A DNA stretch of 15,769 bases from Saccoglossus kowalevskii (taxonomy: Eukaryota > Hemichordata > Enteropneusta > Harrimaniidae). A program made the position numbers and the translations under genes. Where the stretch lies: NCBI RefSeq assembly GCF_000003605.2, contig NW_003133350.1, forward strand, positions 54,366 through 70,134, given 5' to 3'. Under the pieces are notes generated by a model. The model was not told where the DNA came from. It did no database searches and saw nothing but the letters and a program-made list of their open reading frames with translations. Of this stretch, positions 1 to 15,769 are shown piece after piece (positions within the stretch are counted from its first letter, which is position 1; each line of letters starts with the position of its first letter).

Positions 1-70
1 TTGACTCTAAAAACACGTCACATATTTAACACCAATTATTTAAACCCGTCGAAATTTTGGAGTTTTTACG

Positions 71-302
71 GTACTTTAGATATCAGTGTAAAAGCTTAAA
101 ATTGGTTAATTATGCAAATTAGGTAATTAATATGTACAGATTTTAACCCACAATTATTCAGGTCTGTCTATTGTCTACAGCATCCATGTACATTCATTGA
201 TATGTGATGTATAGTACCTGAGATATCAGTGTGAAAGTTGGTTAATTATGCAAATTAGGTGATTAATATGCACAAATATTTACCGGAAACTAATTGGGTC
301 TG
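71..302. repeat. Tandem repeat, two copies of about 143 bp
   Basis: Copies start at 71 and 214 (GTACxTxAGATATCAGTGT) and share GGTTAATTATGCAAATTAGG. Each has an ATGCAAAT octamer (112-119 and 248-255). Similar motifs in inverse orientation occur near 14770-14940. It may continue left of the window. Confidence 0.7.
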
Positions 303-327
303 CATAATATTTTCCAATCAACGTTTA

Positions 328-785
328 CTGTCACTGCCATATTGTTATGAAAACCAGAACAGCAACATTGCCAGCTAAGTTGCTGACTGGTTTGCTCTGC
401 GTGTCCCAAGATTGTTACATGATTAGAACTGGTTAGTTCAAACCATTTTTACGAGGGTGTGACATTCGGCTAAATGCACTTATTTACGAGTGCACCAGAC
501 ACACCTTTGCCTGTGTCCTCACATTTCATACTGTGTCAGTACATACATTTTGTTTGGATAACTTTGCCATTTATTGTATATAAATTTATACAATTGAAGC
601 AATTGCATCGATATCTTCTATTTATATTCAACATGCGAGTTCCTCACTATATGTTTGACATCCCCTGTTCAGGTTGGTTTGACCTAACTTGTTCTAATCA
701 CGTAACGATCTCCAAGTGTGCATAGCAAACCAGTCAGCAACTTAACTGACAATATTGCTGTTTGGGACAAATATGACGATGACAG
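328..785. mobile_element. Foldback element with long inverted arms, TA flanks
   Basis: Arms of about 115-120 bp (about 328-445 and 676-785) are imperfect inverted copies, including GTTGCTGACTGGTTTGCT at 379-396 and its complement at 723-740. The ends are CTGTC and GACAG, flanked by TA on both sides (326-327, 786-787). The centre, about 230 bp, has no transposase frame. This looks like a non-autonomous DNA transposon of the Tc1/mariner target type. Confidence 0.65.
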
Positions 786-1351
786 TAATATAATATTTTC
801 TATTGACCAAGGTATACATAGATCAGGGGTTTCACAAATGCATTTAATAGCAGGCCATCATTTTGTAAAAACAGGCCAAAAAATAAAAAGACTCTCTGCA
901 GTGCGAAGTGCTGCAGCGAGAACGGTGTTGGTGGTTGGGGCATAATGTAGACTATCAATTTGGGATTGTAGCGGGCCATATGGCTGGTGACCGGCAATCC
1001 ATGCAATCAAAATTATTTCAAAATATTTTGCAAATTTATTTTGTGAATAGTGATAATGAATTACATATATGGTGTCCAATAGGGATAAACCATTTACAAA
1101 AACAACACAGTTTGTTGTAGCTAACAGTTGCACACCTTTTCCTCGACTACTTCTTTTGTTTTTATACTTATCGCACATCTCTCGGCTAATGAGATGTTGT
1201 CTTTCATCGGTCGATACTGTGTAGCTGCTAACATCTTGGCTTTCACTATAGACATCGGTCTTTTGGTTCTTGTATTCACAGTTTTCATTTTATGTCTAAC
1301 AATGGCCCATGGTGTTGTCCACAAGGGAACTGAAAACACAACAAACTAATA
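786..1351. other. Intergenic, nothing recognised
   Basis: Overlapping frames of 70-106 codons exist on both strands around 858-1349, but none shows a recognisable domain or splice-consistent structure. Confidence 0.5.
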
Positions 1352-1553
1352 CTGTAAAATGGTTAATTATGGGTTTTAATTTTGCTCATTTCGCTTACTG
1401 GAAAATGAGCCAAATTAAAACCCAGTGAACATGTAAAATTTAGCATAGAACACATTATCTAAATTACAAAACCATGAATTTAAAACCCAATGAATATGCC
1501 CAAGATGCTGAATCAGCGAAATTTAAACTCAGTGAAAATTAATCATTTTACAG
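1352..1553. mobile_element. Miniature inverted-repeat element (202 bp)
   Basis: Ends CTGTAAAATGGTTAATTAT and its inverse ATTAATCATTTTACAG, flanked by TA at 1350-1351 and 1554-1555. A subterminal segment TGGGTTTTAAT is repeated inversely as ATTAAAACCCA at 1415-1425. It encodes nothing. The termini match the other TA-CTGT elements of the window, but the interior differs. Confidence 0.75.
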
Positions 1554-1555
1554 TA

Positions 1556-2399
1556 GTAATGTTGATGTAGCAGTGCTAAAATTTCGGTATCAAATGCTTT
1601 TTGCAACACAATGAATATTCCAAATATAACACCTATTAGTAAGCTTTCAGATGATATATAAGGTTGGTAGAGTAGCATGCTTAGCAACTTTTAGAAAATG
1701 TCTAAATTACAGAAATTTTTTTTAATTTGTTTTACCCCTGTCATTATAACGGGACATTACCCTGGTATCTCCAAAGTAAATGATGGCAACATCTTTGTTG
1801 ATTGTAGAAATCCCTTCTACATACCTTTCCTATAAACTGCATTCTATAGTGACAATGCACTTCTCTGATATCAAATTGTCAATATCTTTTTGATCTGTTG
1901 TTAATTGCCCATCAGTAAAAATTATGTTTTTTTATTTAATTATATATTATGTATTTTCTTTTGTCTTGTGTGTGTACTTGTGTTTTATTATATTCAATGT
2001 CTTTTGACCACAGATAATGTAACAAAATATATTATTTAGTGTCAAATAAAACATGTTTCATAGAAGTTCACCTTCAGAAAGGGGTGCAATTTATAATAAT
2101 GGTGTATAACAACAATGCAACCCGTGGCACCAAATTTTTTTTTTAGGGAGTACAAAATTCAGTAAGTTCCAACATCTTGGTAATGGTCAGCTATTTTTTA
2201 TGATAAAATCCTAATATCCAAAATAGCAACTGTAAGGGCACCAAATGAATCAGAAATGATTAAAATACCATCACAAAGACTAAAGACCGAGACAAGATTT
2301 GCTATGGCTTCAAAGCTAGGTAATGTATTTTTGGGGTTGGGAGAGGGCGCTTTCCATCAGTCATACACAAGTTTTGTAAAATAAAAAAATTAAAAATAG
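1556..2399. other. AT-rich intergenic, nothing recognised
   Basis: T-rich runs and a very low CpG count. No open frame of interest, RNA gene or clear repeat was seen. Confidence 0.5.
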
Positions 2400-2739
2400 A
2401 ATCTAGCAAATTACAGTCACGTCCGTATGCGAAATTCGACTGAGAGTACGCACAAATGGTGACTGGTTCAAAGTTATACACGACTTAAAGTCACAGTAGA
2501 GGCATTGTGGTTTAATTCATTCGGCCACAGGACCCTGTGCATTCGGCGACAGTAAGTATGTACATATCGATCGAGATGATGGACATGTACATTATTGTAG
2601 ACCCGTATCAATGGTGTCATAATTATTGCTCGATAATACCATGTGTCATGAAAATGACTCTCGCTTAAGACAATTACAAACAGCGTGATCATTACAGAAA
2701 CTGGGTAAAACTGCGGAAAGCCGAAAAATCCACACTTAC

Positions 2740-2758
2740 CTCGGGTGAACGTCGCCAT
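2740..2758 (-). CDS. Possible first coding exon of a divergent gene
   Basis: On the minus strand, CAAAATGGCG has a good start context (A at -3, G at +4), and six codons (MATFTR) lead into CGAG|GTAAGTG, a near-perfect splice donor. It lies in the CpG-rich tract and points away from hyccin. The frame also reads on for 94 codons, but that product looks like nothing I recognise. No downstream exon was found between 1 and 2740, so support is local only. Confidence 0.25.
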
Positions 2759-2993
2759 TTTGAATGTACCATTATCAAAGGTGTCACATGTACACTGTTT
2801 TACAAATATTGCATTATTGTGTCAAAACATTCTACATAACTTTTTGAAAATATATTAAACATTACTCTGTTGTCAAGATATGTAACAAGTCAGTTTTACC
2901 TAATATTTCAGAAAAGTCACATCATTTCCAACACCCCTATGCTCAAATGGAATACTCATGAGCAATTAATTCACAATTCGCATTCCTTTGCGC

Positions 2994-3074
2994 ATGTACA
3001 CCTCGGACGGATCGGATTTAGACTGGAATCACATCGACCCCGGAAATAATGCCATAAACGGACCAATTTATACG
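2994..3074 (+). other. Small CpG-rich open segment with donor, unassigned
   Basis: A 27-codon open segment starting MYTSDGSDLDWNH and ending before GTAAAA. Base composition is more exon-like than its surroundings. It could be a first exon or simply promoter DNA. Joined to the acceptor at 4849 it reads 18 more codons, then stops out of the hyccin frame, so it does not extend hyccin. Confidence 0.15.
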
Positions 3075-3462
3075 GTAAAATATTGCTTCATATTTCTTCT
3101 TGTCGTACAGGGACACTGGAACACCATTTTACATGAAATAACTATTGCAAGTGATATGAAAACAATTTCCTCATAAAATCATGTCCACTGAACTTCGATT
3201 TTAAAATTTCACCAAATAGACGTCTAGTGACCAACCGACCATTATTACTTCATTAAAAATAAATTAATTTTGGGGTATTTTACGTAAGTATAATTATGTA
3301 AATGTGTTCAGTTTGTCTACTGCGACACAGTGACAGTTATTCAATATGTATAACTAACGAAATTAATACATGTAACGTTGAACATTTCTCTCGAAACATT
3401 ATGGGTTTGTTAGTGTGAACGTTGCTGTTCTGTGACTGTCCTGGATTCGCTGTAGTCTTGTG

Positions 3463-3545
3463 TTTATCGCAGGTATGGTTATTTCTTGGGATCTCTAGTT
3501 TCGCAATCAACTCACGACGATTGAAATAACCCTACCTGCAATAAA
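3463..3545. other. Hairpin, 23-bp stem with 37-nt loop
   Basis: 3463-3485 and 3523-3545 are inverted copies matching at 21 of 23 positions. The left arm contains GCAG|GTATGG and the complement of the right arm GCAG|GTAGGG, so each strand shows a splice-donor-like site in the stem. It could be a short foldback, a small structured RNA or a relic of a transposon. The left site is the best donor I see for a 5' UTR exon ending at 3472. Confidence 0.5.
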
Positions 3546-4849
3546 AAGCAGACGAAACCAATTAAGAGAGCTGCAGAACTACTGTTTAATAGTGTACCTT
3601 GTTCTGATTGGCATCCATAGGTGGTCATGCACGCCCACATACACACACCTACCATAGATTTTCCCATATAAATTACCGTGGGTGTGAATAATTTTTTACC
3701 GCACAATTCTGTGAAATTTTAGAATTAATTGAAAATTGAATTTTTAACACATATTTTTGTCAGATTGTAGTATGTTGACCCTTATTTTGGTGTTTTATGA
3801 TGGGTTGCTGGTCACTGCGGAATATCAGTGTAGATAGGATATTTTATTTAGAACATAGTATGGGGTTGTGTATACAACAATCAGGAAAAATGACAATTCT
3901 TGACCGCTAAATTATGTGGACTAATACTTCTCAAGTTTGGTGTTGAGGCTTTGGGGCTTTCACATAAAAAAATGTGAGTGAAACACTAGTTGTTATAAAT
4001 AAAGTTTATTCATTCAAATTTGTTTGTATTAGGCAGATATTTCTTTACATTGTTTAGGAATGTTTTGATCTGAATCGATTTGGATTTTAGCATCATCATT
4101 TTTTGTTTTAGTTTATTTTGTGCAGTCAACAAAACGGTGCTAAATATTATTAAAATACTTTAATGATTTTTGGAATAAACGTGATATAAAGTGGCAATAG
4201 CTATAACTATCAATTTTTTTTCTCTGATTTTTTATGATATGACAACTTTATCAGGGGTCCTGGATGAAATATCAAATATGTTGCTATCTTTAGGGGCTAA
4301 CACTCGCTCTGGCTGCCTTTCACTCAAGATTTGATGTGTTATTTCCCATAATAATGTGTATTGTGCATCACAATTTTCTACAATTCCATCATATGACTAA
4401 TTTCAATGAAACGGTGACTATTTGACCCTTAGTTTTCATATCGCATTTCATGTGACATTAGCTTTGTGTAGGCTCACTTTGCTCATGCAGTTGTGTCTAA
4501 AGAAATATTTTGGTAAGATTTAGTCTTCTTTATGTGGTTAACGAAAAAAAATGTTCATAATCGCAGAAAATGTTGCTTTAATACATGGGATTCAATGGGA
4601 AAAGTAAATCACAACTCGTTCAATAAGAAAAATCTATGTCTAAATCGAACTAACCCATTTACAGGTAACCTTGGAAAATGCCGTAATTGTTATAACTACT
4701 GTACACTGTAATTCAATAGTTTTCATAAAATAAATACTAGTATATATTTCAAAAATTGCGTGATAGTTGTGTTTACTTTTAGAGCATATAATATTTCACA
4801 AATTTGAAGGGTTGTACATTCTGATGCTGTCAGTATTTGAATTTTTCAG
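3546..4849. other. 5' flank or intron of hyccin, no clear feature
   Basis: AT-rich DNA without convincing exons. If a 5' UTR exon lies near 3400-3472 this is an intron; otherwise it contains the promoter. CAATAAGAAAAATCTA occurs at about 4621 and nearly the same string again in intron 2 at about 5466. Confidence 0.4.
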
Positions 4850-4908
4850 GATTATGTAATTGTAATTCAGTTCTGTACTACTGTATGTTTCATTAAACGT
4901 CTGTAATA
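4850..4908 (+). other. Likely 5' UTR part of the first coding exon
   Basis: GAATTTTTCAG (ending 4849) is a good 3' splice site 59 bases upstream of the start codon, so the coding exon probably has an upstream non-coding exon. The segment contains ATGTAA at 4854-4859 (start directly followed by stop) and a three-codon ORF ATG-TTT-CAT-TAA at 4885-4896 in frame with the main start. A transcription start directly upstream without splicing is the alternative. Confidence 0.4.

Positions 4909-15769
<10,861 letters not shown>

Larger units (their letters stand above)
2400..3500. promoter_or_regulatory. CpG-richer tract, possible promoter region
   Basis: I count about 20 CpG in 2401-2760 against about 2 in 1561-1920, and CpG stays frequent through about 3500 before falling in the gene body. 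In invertebrates with gene-body methylation this contrast often marks unmethylated promoter and intergenic DNA. It lies 1.4-2.5 kb upstream of the hyccin start. No clear TATA box was identified. Confidence 0.35.

Noticed and set aside
858-1349. Overlapping 70-106 codon frames on both strands
   Set aside because: Mutually overlapping, no motif and no splice-consistent structure; chance frames.
2474-2758. 94-codon minus-strand frame as a full gene
   Set aside because: No recognised domain, and a near-perfect splice donor after six codons argues against reading on. Kept only as a possible short first exon.

Overview
The window is eukaryotic, from an animal nuclear genome. It is AT-rich and intron-rich. 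It holds most of one protein-coding gene on the + strand: a hyccin family gene (FAM126/HYCC, subunit of the plasma-membrane phosphatidylinositol 4-kinase complex). Ten coding exons (4909-13814) join in a consistent phase through canonical GT-AG introns and give about 352 residues covering the whole Hyccin domain. The gene continues past the right edge; a candidate exon 11 starts at 15735. Conserved introns, TA-flanked miniature transposons and microsatellites suggest a slowly evolving marine invertebrate such as a hemichordate, lancelet, mollusc or brachiopod. The species cannot be fixed from the sequence.

Layout. 1-4850 is 5' flank: an octamer-bearing tandem repeat (71-302), a long foldback element (328-785), a miniature inverted-repeat element (1352-1553), a CpG-richer tract (about 2400-3500) that may be a promoter region with a possible divergent first exon at 2740-2758, and a 23-bp-stem hairpin (3463-3545). 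4850-15769 is the gene. Its introns hold four copies of one TA-CTGT...ACAG-TA element family, two or three of a second family with the same termini, a 154-158 bp tandem repeat in intron 4 that resembles the intron 1 acceptor tract, long tetranucleotide arrays, and a partial tandem copy of exon 8 with its acceptor.

No bacterial, viral, CRISPR, tRNA or rRNA feature was seen. The reported ORFs of 60-140 codons are mostly chance frames or read-through of exons and transposons. The most notable points are the duplicated exon 8 acceptor, which leads to an early stop; competing 3' ends for the transcript, including a potential short isoform ending just after the Hyccin domain; a candidate 18-nt phase-1 microexon; and several structurally different elements sharing one terminal signature.
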